Assembly: GCA_021399445.1 (NCBI GenBank)
Contig: JAJTUQ010000002.1
Location: 6,820,001-6,884,000, forward strand
Direction: 5' to 3'
Origin: Xylogone sp. PMI_703
Lineage: Eukaryota; Ascomycota; Leotiomycetes
Length of the DNA stretch: 64,000 nucleotides
The notes under the pieces are model-generated. The model had not been told where the DNA came from. It did no database searches and saw only the letters and a list, made by a program, of their open reading frames with translations. This document shows, in pieces, positions 45,401 through 56,256 of this stretch. A program made the translations under genes and the position numbers. How positions within the stretch are numbered: the first letter of the stretch is position 1; every line of letters starts with the position of its first letter.

Positions 45401-47350
45401 CTCCAACCTTGACTCGAGGTTGTCAAAGATTTCCATCGCAACTTCATAGCTTTTATAGTGGATAAGTTCATCACCTGGAATACCGACATTGGCAGTCCAA
45501 CTGTCTTTCGTATATGAGAGTAGACTGGCCTTACTCGATACCTGAAACGCGGTGCTTTCTTTCTCATTCGCTGGTCCGGCATCTCCAGGAAGCGCTCGAA
45601 GCGCGAATTCGTGTAAGTGCTTCAAGATGTGCTCGTCGATGCCTATTCTCGGCTCCGTAGGCTCGGTTTTACACAGCGGACACTCCAGCGGGCCGATGAG
45701 TTGTCGTTTGCTGAGTTCCGCGAGGATATCTCGCTGGGGCGCTGGTCCAAGGTTCCCATGCTCTTTTTCTGTGTGGGCCTGCCAGCTTTCGGCACTGTCA
45801 AAGAAAACTAGAACTCGGAGATCGGACTGATCGGATGTGGAGCCCTGTTTAGTGTTGGTCGAGCAAGGATTGCAAATCCATTTTGCTGAAGAATGTTTCG
45901 CTCTCATATGCGCAAGTAGCTGATCTGCCTTGACGTACATCTCATCGTCGTTGCTACACTCTCCCATGATGCACGAGTAGGGGAGAATGTCTTGAGCGAC
46001 ATGTGCCCTGGAATATATGAGTAAATCGGATGCGAATTAGCCTCTAATACTTACTTCCAACTTTGCTCATTCCCCGCATACGAGTCTGGCAGTTTATCAT
46101 TGCAGTACGGGCAGATTAGCGTCCCATTTGGCTGGGGCTTTGGACACCCCGGGTAGGCCTGCGATCCCCCAATCTTTGTCACCTTGGTTATCCTTGATGG
46201 AGTCTTATCCGCGGACAGATCCGTTGTATTAAAATTCGGGCCAATATCAGTCGCCGTTACTGCGGCAGTGTAGATTGAGCGTGTCCTTTCGACCGGCGCC
46301 TCATGCACTTGAGGGGCAATTGAGGTGACTAGTTGGCTTTCTTTTATTTTCGAAGATACAATGCTTGTAGGAGGAGCGTTATCCACCGCAGCTAGAGTCT
46401 TGTCTGGCTTCTGCACCTGGACTTCCTTTGGCGCCTCTACTGGAGCGCGGGTCCTAGGAGCTCGTGCTTTGGTGAAATACTCAATGCGATGTCTTCGGAG
46501 AATATTTGCACGTATCAGTTTCAACTTGACGGGGCTGAATTTGCTGTCATCATAGACTCGTTTCATCTTTTCCGTGGCTGGCAAGCCCTCGGCGTCTTTG
46601 TCCGGAAATCCAGAGTTGATGATTGTTGTGAGATGCTGACGGAATGCTTTGACTTCTTCTGTCTCCTTCAAGGCCTTGTCTGCTCTCTCAAACCGATACT
46701 TGGCGCCGGCTTTCCGGATGGTGAGGGATATTCTTGTCAGTTGGTCTAGAATAGTTCTGACATATGAGATGTATTCTTCAAGAACCGAATTCTTGGTCGA
46801 GGTTGAACCGGAGTTGCTCAAAACATTGTCTTCAACACTCTCAGATTCCTCATCGAGTGGCGCCTCTGATTTTGTCGAGGAAGACTGTACTTCGTCGGCT
46901 TCCTGTGTGCTATCCGAGTCCTCCAACTCTCCCTCCCACCAAGGGGCTTCTGCGTCATTCTCGTCCACTAACTCAGGAATATCATCTGCTGAGTCTTCTG
47001 ACTTGTCATCTTTACGTTCTTTCGCTTTGGGTCTCACAGTTAGCTACAGAATTATTATTAGAGGCCAGAAGCTTACCAGTCCCACTATAGATACCCACCG
47101 CTCCTTCAACAGAAGTTTTCAAAGCATCGAGAAGATTGCAAATAGACTCTCGTGCATCTGGATAGTTCCTCAATCTGTAATCCATCCCCGACTTATCAGA
47201 TGATGTGGCTTTAATAGCGGAGCACCAGAGGTTAAAGTCAACTTGCGCCGAGCGAATCCATGTATGCTCCTTTGTGGTAAGCGTATCCAAAACCTCCTTA
47301 CACGCAGTCGCGCTCCTCGCTATTTCAGTGGGTATCGTGACGTACTCCAT
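42477..47350 (-). CDS. Large zinc-finger protein with internal duplication and degenerate NB-ARC-like segment
   Basis: Four exons on the minus strand: 47350..47077, 47024..46055, 46007..45073 and 44989..42477; 4692 bases, 1563 residues. Introns are 52, 47 and 83 bases. Two copies of one module are visible. Each has a helical part ending in an Arg-His-rich motif (ANILRRHRIEYFTKAR; VEANLRRRHRFMEAQRHS) followed by a Cys/His module: CPYC, PYSCIMGEC, HMRAKH, CNPC, CPLC and HILKHLHEFALRALP in copy one; CPCC, PYTCILDNC, HFISAHPP, CLYC, CPLC and HVLKHVHDFSLRSLPWP in copy two. Between them (about residues 790-930) lies a stretch resembling an NB-ARC/STAND core (LPNIILTGRDPDKITKT, WIMVFDGLEAEGAIYL, AGTLVISTTDP) but without a GxGKT P-loop. 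The last 300 residues are disordered and charged. Two adjacent genes split near 45000 is the main alternative. Function is unknown; the nearest relatives are fungal NLR-associated proteins. Confidence 0.7.
44314..44375 (-). repeat. 18-base in-frame tandem repeat
   Basis: About 3.3 copies of an 18-base unit (GCTTCGGTAAGTTGAATT on the plus strand) inside the zinc-finger gene, encoding repeats of EAIQLT on the minus strand. Two units are identical and the third differs at two sites. It preserves the frame. Confidence 0.85.
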
Positions 47351-47864
47351 ATTTGCAAAGGGTTCCAAATCACATCGCCTATCATCCCCGTCTAGCAGTC
47401 AGCCTAGTGACTGATCCCTCCGCGGGTGATCGATGAGGGTGGGAACATTCGTCCAGGCTGCAGCTGCCCTGCTGATTTAATATGGCCGTTGTTGATGCTG
47501 GATACTCGAGATTCGAGAATGGTGAGGCTGAACCCGAGAATCAAGGTAGACTGTCAACGTGTTCACCACTGAGTACCCCACACCACCTAGTGCCCCATTT
47601 GTACCTCACATACAAAATACATACATATTGGGCAAGCAAGATCACTTAAAATCTCAAATATCCCTAGATAATACCCTATAAAACTTTAATAATGAACTTT
47701 CATAATCTCCGCATATGGATTCTCCATCAGACTAGGATTGCTTGTTTTGGTGGGATGCGGCAAGCACCTCGCTAAATCTTTCCTGACCCCAAGACACCCC
47801 ATGGCTTGATGAGTCTATCCGTTGCGCGTCTCAATGACTTCCCGCTCTGAATTTATGGAAGCCC
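47351..47864. promoter_or_regulatory. Shared divergent promoter of zinc-finger/NB-like and subtilase genes
   Basis: 514 bases between opposite start codons of two proteins with immunity-like architecture. There is no open frame of note. An AT-rich core at about 47600-47710 could hold both core promoters. No specific operator was identified. Confidence 0.5.
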
Positions 47865-50860
47865 ATGGCGAGAGACAATTCCACCTCCGTTCCTTCTTCG
47901 GCGATATCCTTCGCTCACAAAGTCCTCCCACCGTTTCGTAGTGTCGTCAAGTCGTTAACGAAGCCTCCACCAAGCACAACCAGTGTGGTGCGAGAAAGTC
48001 GGACAGAGCCGCAGCCGTCTGGCCCACCCCGTCCTTTCCTCGCTATCCTAGGGCAATATCTAGACGAAGCTGAAAAATGCATTACGCAATGGTATGCTAG
48101 TGGGTATCATAAGGGATCCGCGGAGGAGAAGCAAGTCCTGAACCTGCTCACTCTACTTGAAGAGGCGACAAAGGTGACACAAATCTCTATGAGTTCAAGA
48201 GGCTGCAATGCTGACTATTATACGATGCAGGATACACCGGATTTTCAAAGAAAGAAACCTTCTACGTACAGTCGGTCATCCTATTCTAATCTCGAGGCCA
48301 TTCTCCGCCGCTCGCCGCCAGAAAAGCGAAACGGTGCAATAAAATGTATAAAAAACTTGGGAGAAATTCGGAGCCGTTCAAAGTCTCATAGGGAGAAACT
48401 TCAAGCGGAGTTAGAAAAGTTGGGAGAACTTACGGGGGATAAATCACGAGAGAGCCTATCAGACCTGCCAACGGAAGGCATCAGAGACGCCGATTGGGCC
48501 GAGTACGTGCAAGAGCTGCACTCCATTCTCGGAGAAGCATGTGCTTGTTCTTTGGCAGGCGACCCTGGGCTTATCGCAAATGTAGGATTGGCACCCACTG
48601 AAGTTGGAACGGAAAAGGACTCGGTGCTGTTTAGCCTGTTCATTTCGCATCTTCATGCCGGCGAGGATACTTTCTGGGGCTGGAGGGAGACTCAAATAAG
48701 TGTTATTCTCCAAAGGTCTGAACATCCCAGCTGAATCTTTTCCAAACCTTCTCTGACAATATACAGTAAAAGTATCACAGGTCATTCCCATATTCCGCCC
48801 GAGGAATTCTGCAAGCTCACCCGGAAGCAGACGCTCAGTTACCCTGTCCTAAGAGGTACCAGGGGCAGCCTGACCAAGGAGAGGGATAATCCACAGTCCA
48901 TCATGGTTGTTAATGAACCCAGTGTGTCCCTGGGCAACCTACTTTATCAGAAGAAACTAAAGAATGACGATGCCTTACGAGTCAAACTCTCTTACCTGGT
49001 CGCAAAAGCGGTGTGGCAATTCTACGACTCGCACTGGATGTCCGAGGCCTGGTCAAAAGACACGATCCATTTCATGAAAGAGGAGGATATCAGAGACCAA
49101 TCGATCCTAGTATATCTGCAGAGACCCTTTATCACGGCCAAGATAGGCTCCGGTAAACAAGATTCCTCTACTCCATGTGCATCAGAGTCCGAGACAGATG
49201 ACAAACCGGTATCTACATACCTTCACAGCTACCCAAAGATTCTTTCTCTGGGAATCATTCTTCTGGAAATTCTCCGTAACGAGGGAATCGATAGGTTTCG
49301 CATGCAACAAAGATTCCGCGATAGTGAGGGCAACTTGCACAAAGATGCCGACCTGGTTATCGCTGGCTTCCTAATCGAATCGGAGAAAAAAGGGAAGCCT
49401 GGGAAAGACAAGTACATCAGTAACATTAGGGAACTGCTGAAGGAGGTAATCGACTTTTGCATCAAACCAGACGTCGAAAAGCTTGGTCGCGACTCCAAAG
49501 AAGTTCGCGCAAACTTGCGGACTCACGTCGTGATTCCGCTGTATCAACTCTACTCCAAATCGTGTCCCGTGGACTATGTTCCAGATCCGATTGAACTGTC
49601 ACTGGATTCGGTTTCAAAGGGGGTCCCATCATCATCATCTCAAAACTACCGGTTTGGAGTATCGGCATCCATAACTGCCTCAGACCAACAAAGTCTTGAA
49701 TTACGACAGGTCCAGAATCCCGTTCCCATCCGACGCGACATCGGCTTTTACGACAAAATTGCTAACGATGATACTGCCCATGGCGAGCTGCAGGTTGGAA
49801 GGAATGAGACCCAGGGAGAGGAAGCAAGGTGAGTACAAGTAGCACCCTGTCACAGATGAGAACCAAACCCACTGACCGAAGTAGCCGTCGACGGACCGAT
49901 AAATGGATCGAAGGATTCCAGAACTTGCTCATAAAACACGATATCGAGGCTAGGACTGGTCCAAATGTCATCAAGGTTGCCATCATAGACTCGGGAATAG
50001 ATTACAATCATCTAGAAGTGGATCGAAGCCGCATCAGGGGCTGGAAATCTTGGATTGAAAATAGTGATGCGACAGTTGACAAAGTCGGCCATGGAACGCA
50101 TATTGCTGGTATTATCTTGCAACTCACTACCAATGTTGAATTGTACATTGGCAAGGTGACGGACACTAAGAAATTCAAGAGGAGAGACTTGATCACAGAG
50201 GTACGAATCTTCTAAGTCTTTGTATGCGGAGGTATGGCTTATGAATAACAGGCCATAAAACATGCGAGAACAGAGTGGAAAGTGGACATGATCTCTCTTT
50301 CCTTCGGCTTCGATGAGCTTGATACGGATGAGAATCGTGAAATTCAAAACTGCATCAAAGAAGAAATCATAATATTCTCCTCGGCCTCCAACGACGGCGG
50401 TGAAGGGAGCCGAACCTACCCTGCCGCCTATGACCGTGTAATATGCATCCACTCGGCCACGCCACAGGGAATTGTTGCCGCAAGTAATCCAAGTGCAATC
50501 CCCCAGAAAAACAATTTCAGTACCGTTGGTGAGATGGTCAAGTCCTATTGGCATTTGCCCAAAATCGAAGAGGAAGGACGAGATAAAGGAAGGGCCTACG
50601 AGTTCAGTTACCAATCTGGCACGTCGATGGCTACTCCTGTGGCTGTCTCGATAGCGGCATTCATGATAGGTTATCTTCGCAAGTACGCAGAAGGCCACAG
50701 CTGGGGAATCGACCCGTGGACCCCGTTGGGAATGCAAGCGATTTTCCAGAAAATGAAGGAGGATCGGGGTGGGTACGAATGGATCAGCCTGCAGAGGTAT
50801 TTCCGTCAAAAGAAGACAGTCGGGGAAGTCTTACGCAGCTTGAAGAAAAGGTTAGCATGA
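47865..50860 (+). CDS. DUF7580 plus subtilisin-like (S8) protease, HET-Q2-like
   Basis: Four exons: 47865..48715, 48767..49828, 49885..50200 and 50252..50860; 2838 bases, 945 residues. The first donor (GTCTGA) is unusual but phase and branch site (CTGAC) support it. Residues 1-300 are helical with no known domain. About 330-560 is a DUF7580-type region: LSYLVAKAVWQFYDSHWM, WSKDTIHFM, YPKILSLGIILLEILRN. The protease follows at about 640-900 with all catalytic residues: Asp near 673 in VAIIDSGID, His near 707 in VGHGTHIAGI, Ser near 867 in SGTSMATPVA, and an oxyanion Asn in SASNDGG. No signal peptide or propeptide is present, so it acts inside the cell. In Podospora the subtilase HET-Q2 cleaves the gasdermin HET-Q1. 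Here the presumed gasdermin gene lies 156 bases downstream on the opposite strand, so cleavage of that protein is the likely role (inference). Confidence 0.85.
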
Positions 50861-51016
50861 TCAATGCTATTGCCAAGTTTCTCAGATGGGCTGTTATGAC
50901 GGCAGTGAACTCTTCAGAGGTAGAAATTTAACTGCATTTTCATATCAAGCCCTGAGTGATTCGTATCTTGTTAAACATAGAAACAATACCACTTCGCTGC
51001 CCTTCGCCGGCCCGGG

Positions 51017-51901
51017 TTATTCAAGAATGAGTTCATCAACAGTAACCGGCTTCTTGAGATCTTGAACCGCCTCACCATCCGAATCATCCGAATCATTAGC
51101 AGCCAATCGGCCATCCTTAACAACAGGTCCCGAATCCCCCATTTTCAGTATCTTCGACTTGAACTTGGACGTCGTCACCTTTCTCAGCTCCAGCGCAAAG
51201 ATCTGGTTCCTGCCGGACTTGGCCTTAAACACGGTCGCCGTCTTCTTATGGGCTCCAGCGCCGACCTTTGGATTTCCAGCGTTTCCGAGCGGCATCCCCG
51301 CCACGGTGATTTCTCCAATTGGGAGCTCGACGTGCCCATCAACCTGCAGCTCGCGCTTGTTTTCAAAGTTGATTGTGACGTCTTCGCACGTCATGATGCC
51401 CACCACCACCCACACCGGGTTGAGATACGGCCATTTGATCCACCTGGGCACAACCTTCCTGACGGCCGGGTCGGTCTTGCGCTCGTCGAAGAATTGGTCG
51501 TGCTGTAGCAGCCGCTTGAACCGGATGAACTTGCCCTCTAGATGTAGCTTGTCTTCCATATCGGCGTTGACGTTGAATCCGGCGAGCGACTCGAGCGATG
51601 CAGTGGCCGAGACACCACCTTCTTTGCTATTGGTGAGGTCAAAATCGGTGAGGCATCCCTCGGTGAATTTGAGTTTGTTCCACTGAGCTTCTTCGACGGG
51701 GCAGTAGTCTTGCACGGGGCTGAGGTATTGCTTGACAATGGCACCGAGCACTTCCTTTTCGAATTTTTCGGTGTCCAGCCACGATTGGTATTTTAAGATG
51801 ACAAACTTAGGATCACCCTTCATGGTGAAACTTATGTTTTGCGGCAGCTGTGTTGTAAAGGTCCAGTAGTGGTTAGGATGGATCGAAAATGTGGTTGCCA
51901 T
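51017..51901 (-). CDS. Probable fungal gasdermin-like protein (HET-Q1/RCD-1 type)
   Basis: Single exon, 294 residues from ATG 51901; in-frame codons further upstream are not needed. The sequence has alternating polar/hydrophobic strands (HYWTFTTQLPQNISFTM, KFVILKYQSW, VWVVVGIMTCEDVTINF, RELQVDGHVELPIGEITVAG) and no cysteine-rich, catalytic or membrane-helix features. A basic segment (KVTTSKFKSKILKMGD) is followed by an acidic tail of about 40 residues ending in VDELILE. Size, strand-rich body, detachable-looking tail and tail-to-tail position beside an S8 protease match fungal gasdermins, of which HET-Q1 is the model: the protease removes a short C-terminal piece and the remainder permeabilises membranes, killing the cell. 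The assignment rests largely on context and overall pattern, since fungal gasdermins are very divergent. Alternative: an unrelated beta-sandwich protein. Confidence 0.62.
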   Translation of the reverse strand: MATTFSIHPNHYWTFTTQLPQNISFTMKGDPKFVILKYQSWLDTEKFEKEVLGAIVKQYLSPVQDYCPVEEAQWNKLKFTEGCLTDFDLTNSKEGGVSATASLESLAGFNVNADMEDKLHLEGKFIRFKRLLQHDQFFDERKTDPAVRKVVPRWIKWPYLNPVWVVVGIMTCEDVTINFENKRELQVDGHVELPIGEITVAGMPLGNAGNPKVGAGAHKKTATVFKAKSGRNQIFALELRKVTTSKFKSKILKMGDSGPVVKDGRLAANDSDDSDGEAVQDLKKPVTVDELILE

Positions 51902-52747
51902 CGCTTGACAGGGGGTAGGAATTGTCACCTGAACGGTCAGGCATAACACCCCGGCGGGCCTATTAAACCCCTGGTTTTAAGGGTCTAATACGGTCCGTGC
52001 CGAAAAAAGCATCTTTCTGTGCTAGGGAATCCGCGCACGGGTAATAGTAGCTCCACTGCCGAAACCTTCTAATCTTATGGTGTGATCTCAAAGCCCCTTT
52101 GGAAGCCCTTGAAAACATTATACATTGAATCTTCTATGTATGTATATAAAGAATACGCCAGTGAAGAAATCCAGCAGCAGCACCCTGCCGCAATCTTACA
52201 CACACACACACACACGCTACATATCACAATCAGTAATCCTACAGAAAGAGAAATATTCCACCTCTTTTTCCCACTCGCAAGCGACAGGCAGCTCAGGTCT
52301 CTAAACTCTCGCAGACCTAAGACTCCACACGACCAGCGTTTCCTCCCTTCCTCCATTTTGTTTTGTCCAGTCCAAAAGAGTTAACTAGCGAGTGAGGATA
52401 ACTCGAGAGATTATATACAAGACACTAAAGAATATAAAAAAAACTAAACATCAAGTTTTGGATAGTATGAATGTAATATGTTTATGCATTGTTGTAATGC
52501 AGATGCATTCTGCAAGATGGGTGTTGATATTCACCCCCTGCCTTACCCAGCCGGTTTGTAAATGCCAAGCAAAAAAACTCCTGTTCCCGCCTGGGCGGAA
52601 AATTTATGTTGTATATATCTCCAAACGAGAGAAAAGAAAAGACGTTGAATGCGATCTGATGTATTAATCGTTCGGAGGACGATATCTCGTTAGGAACGAT
52701 GGAATGGTGACCGTGCATGCGTCAGATATTAGGTTGGCGATTATGTA
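51902..52747. other. Intergenic, promoter of gasdermin-like gene
   Basis: A (CA)n tract of about 17 bases lies at 52198-52214. Small frames at 52075-52384 and 52392-52667 have no features. The 3' end of the coiled-coil gene reaches to 52748. Confidence 0.45.
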
Positions 52748-55700
52748 TTAGGAGGAAAGACTGGCGAATCTCTCCTCAAAGGACTTCATGCGTTCCTGGT
52801 CGACCAGCTTCTGTAGTCGTCGTGTCTCTCTCATTGCTTCTTCACGTTCATTCTGAAGTTCCATCACTTCAATCTGGGCCACGTTCATCTTGCCAATAAC
52901 CTCCTCCATCTCTTTATCTGCTGTCGCTAGCGCCGTCTCCAAGTCGACCACCCGCTGCTTGAGGAACTCCATCTTTGAATCTTCAGAAACAGTCATGGCC
53001 TTTCCGGAGGAGGTGGATTGCAGCCTAGGCGACTTGGTTGTGTTGGCGAACATGGGTGACATGGGCGACTTTGGCGCAAACACACGAGGGCTTCGAAGGC
53101 CGTCCTTGACACGCTGGAGCTGTTGGTTGTGATTTTCTTTTAGACTACGGACATCCTCCTCGTGGCGAGCGATGCGCTCTTCCGATGCCTGTTGAGCTGC
53201 CATAAGTTTGTCTTCGAGGGACTTCAGCTTGCCTTGCATGAATGTGATTCTCTGAGCATTGGCCTTTTGATCCTTCTCACCACGGTCGATAGTCTCGGCG
53301 AGGCGCTGCCTGAGGGTGCTGTTGAGGGCAAGTTGCTGTCTAACTTGCGCGGCTAGCTCTTCGACACGTCTAGCAGAATCGCGGAGCTCATCCGCCATAG
53401 CCATTTCGGACTGCATATGGCTCTGCTCGGCCTGTCGCATAGACTCCGAGTGTTGTCGAAGTGCATCGGCTTCGTCTCTCGCGTAGTCTCGCTCAGCAAT
53501 TGCATCAGCCAGACTTTGCTCAAGTTCTTGGACGGCTCTAGTTGTGTTATCATCTATGTCAGCTGGTAATTCCAACTTTCTGATTCGCTCAAGTGATTCC
53601 GCGTACGAGTTTTGTAGTTCTTTGTAGGCTCGCTCAAGTGACTCTGATGTCGCTTGTTCCTCAGCCACCGATCTAATGCTATCTCTTGCCCCTGGTGGGA
53701 TTGCTATATCTCTTTCCTCTAGAAGGGCTTTCAAGGAGCTAATTTCCTGCTCGGCACGATCGAGATCCATCTTCAGGCCGGCAAGACCTTTCTCGCATTG
53801 CCATTTCTGTTCAATCGCATCGTCCGCTCGGCGGCGCAGTGTGTTGATCTCCTCACGCAGACTGGCAACTTCTTTATTGTAACCCAAGCGCGTGGGCTGA
53901 CTGGAGAGCGCTCGATCACGTTCAGTCTCCAATTGGCGGATCTTCTTCTGATTCTCGCGGTTTTGATGCTCCTGACGCTCAAGAAGGCTCTTGAGAGCAC
54001 GGTGAAGTGCATCTCTTTGGGCCTCGATATCCTTCACTCGCTCAGCTAGGGCTTCTCTCGATTCAAAAGCCGTGACTTTGACAGAAGAAGATCTAGAGAG
54101 CGACACTGGACGTGAGTTGGGTATCGAAGCGGTGCCCCTTGATACTGCAGCCACGGAGTTCGATCTACTGAGACCCATAGAGAATCTTGCAGGGATAGCC
54201 TTCGGCGCGCCAACCTCTTCTGCGATCGAGTCAAATCTCTTTGCTTGCATTTGCTGCTGGGCATTGATCAGGTTCACGTTCTCTTGCTTCAGCATCTGCA
54301 GTTCTTGTTGCGTCTTTGTGTGTTCGTAGGCTAGCTTCTCTTGTTCTGCTGCTTGTGCCTCCAAGCCTTCAACGCGAGCCTTCAGCTGAGGAACGACTTC
54401 ATCTCTGAGATTATCACGTTCATTATGTGAATTTTCGAGCTCTCCTTTGAGAGCTGTAAGAAGATCTTCAAAGTTCTCTTTGACTTGTCGTTCCTCGTTT
54501 AGTCGACGCCGAAGGTCCTCGCAGGTGGCTTCCAAGTCTTTTAGTCGTTCATTGGCATCGAGTGTGTTTATAGATGAGATGTCAACCTACAGTATAAGAT
54601 TAGTCAAGCCCATAAGAAGCAAATGTTAATAGACAGAATACCAACCTGTGAAGCCTTCTCTTCTAGATAACGAATCTGCGACTCGAGTTGCTTCCGCTTG
54701 CTTCGCTCATCTTGGACCTTGGTTGTAAGCTCGAGTCGAAGCTGAGCCTTTTCTTGCTCCGCCTTCCTCTGAGCACGGTCTATCTCTTCCTGCCTGTCAT
54801 CATATTCCGAGTATTTATTGACAGAGCTGTAACCAGAGTCGGAGAAGTAGTCGCTTGTTCGTCTTCCGGGAGGGGATGGGTTGGAAACCTCACTCCGCAA
54901 CCGCTCGACCAGGTCTTCGAGATCTATCTCCCGTCTGATGGAAGTGGCGAGCTCAGTGGTGATAGCCTTGAGCTCTTCCTCCATCTCGTCTACGAGTGAT
55001 GCAGACGATGCAGCGGTTGGTGTTGCCTGTGGATGTAGATATGCGCTCCCAAAGTAGCCGTCGGCATTAGCCTTCGGAACGTCGATGGCGGGTGGTTTGC
55101 CTCTGCTGGAGCCTGGTCTAAATGCATCACCAAATGGGGAGCTCTGGCCTGGGTGTGGTGTCACAGGTGAATAGGCGCGGTCTGAGAAGGTGGTCGTTGA
55201 GGACGCCGGCGAGGTGTTTCCACCCCACCCAAAGAATGAGCCTAGCTTAGAGCCAGGCGATTTGGGGAGAGGTTTATCCAGCAGCAAGTTGGGATCGTTG
55301 GAATCGTTATACGTCGTTCGTAAGGTAGCGTTGGAGTTCCTAAGGTTCAATGGTGATGCAACCTTGGGCGAGGAGAAAACGGACATAGTCGTCGCCGTGC
55401 TCGGTTCGGCTTGCGAGGGACTATATGTCTGGTGCGAGTCACTGGAAGGAGTGATGCTCGTCACACTCGCATGCTGCGTATGGGCGCTCGAGGTGGAGGA
55501 TTCGGTTGGAGCGTAGGAGACGGACCTTTGTAGGGGAGTCGTGGCAGCAGGCTGGTGGGGGAGTTGCTTGAAAGGCACGGGGGGTCCTCTTTGACTAAGT
55601 CTGCTTGCATCACGTCAGCACAGTTGCTTTCAACATCGTCTATTCTTTATTTTGACCTCAAGCCCAAGAGCAAAGACGGTCAAACTTTTCATTCCACCGT

Positions 55701-56256
55701 GAGAGACCCTTTTTTTTGTAGCGTACCTTTGATTCTCGGATAGCCCTGCCAAGCTATCGGTGGAAAAGGGCCGCACCACGGTGTTGGGGAACTCGTGGAG
55801 GGTCGGGCTGTCGAGGGAGAAGGGGCGGAAGGAGGGCTCTTCCAGCTCCTCGAGCTCTTCGGTGGTGGTCGGCAGCGGCGGGGAGGGTAGAGAAGGACGA
55901 GGATGGTGAGAGGGATGGAAGTCCTGCTCCTGTTCCTGCCTCTGCGGCAACTCTGGGATGGAGAATCTAGTGGCTAGAGGAGAGGCCGTGACGGGCAACG
56001 GCTTGCGCTTGACCACGGAGGAGGTGGTAGAGGCCAACGAGGGAGCGCGTGAACGCGAGAGGCTCTCTCGAACGTGGTTGGCGTTGGGGTTGGGGCTGGT
56101 GGTAGTGGTAGCGGTACTGTAGACGGAGTCGCGTCTGGAATGCTCGCTGACCAGATCGTAGTAGTCTCTTGGGTCAGTTGGATATGAAGCGTCAGGAGTG
56201 TCAGTCTCCTCGCGGACGGGGTCCGGGCTCATGGTTCCTGATGCGAGGGCCGCCAT
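52748..56256 (-). CDS. Large coiled-coil protein (DUF7603-like)
   Basis: Three exons on the minus strand: 56256..55727, 55594..54646 and 54586..52748; 3318 bases, 1105 residues. Introns are 132 and 59 bases. The N-terminal 400 residues are disordered, rich in Ser/Pro/Thr, with clusters such as SYAPTESSTSSAHTQ and KPLPKSPGSKLGSFFGWGG that look like phosphorylation or SH3 sites. From about residue 400 to the end it is an almost continuous coiled coil (EIDLEDLVERLRSEV, LEAQAAEQEKLAYEHTKTQQ, DALRQHSESMRQAEQ), interrupted near residues 610-660 by a Ser-rich linker and near 995-1020 by a SPR/SPM segment. Ascomycete proteins of this shape carry DUF7603, which I name from general pattern. It probably serves as a cytoskeletal or polarity scaffold (inference). 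Confidence 0.8.

Noticed and set aside
50012..50809. 265-codon minus-strand frame across the protease domain
   Set aside because: Antisense shadow of exons encoding the S8 catalytic triad, crossing a clear intron.
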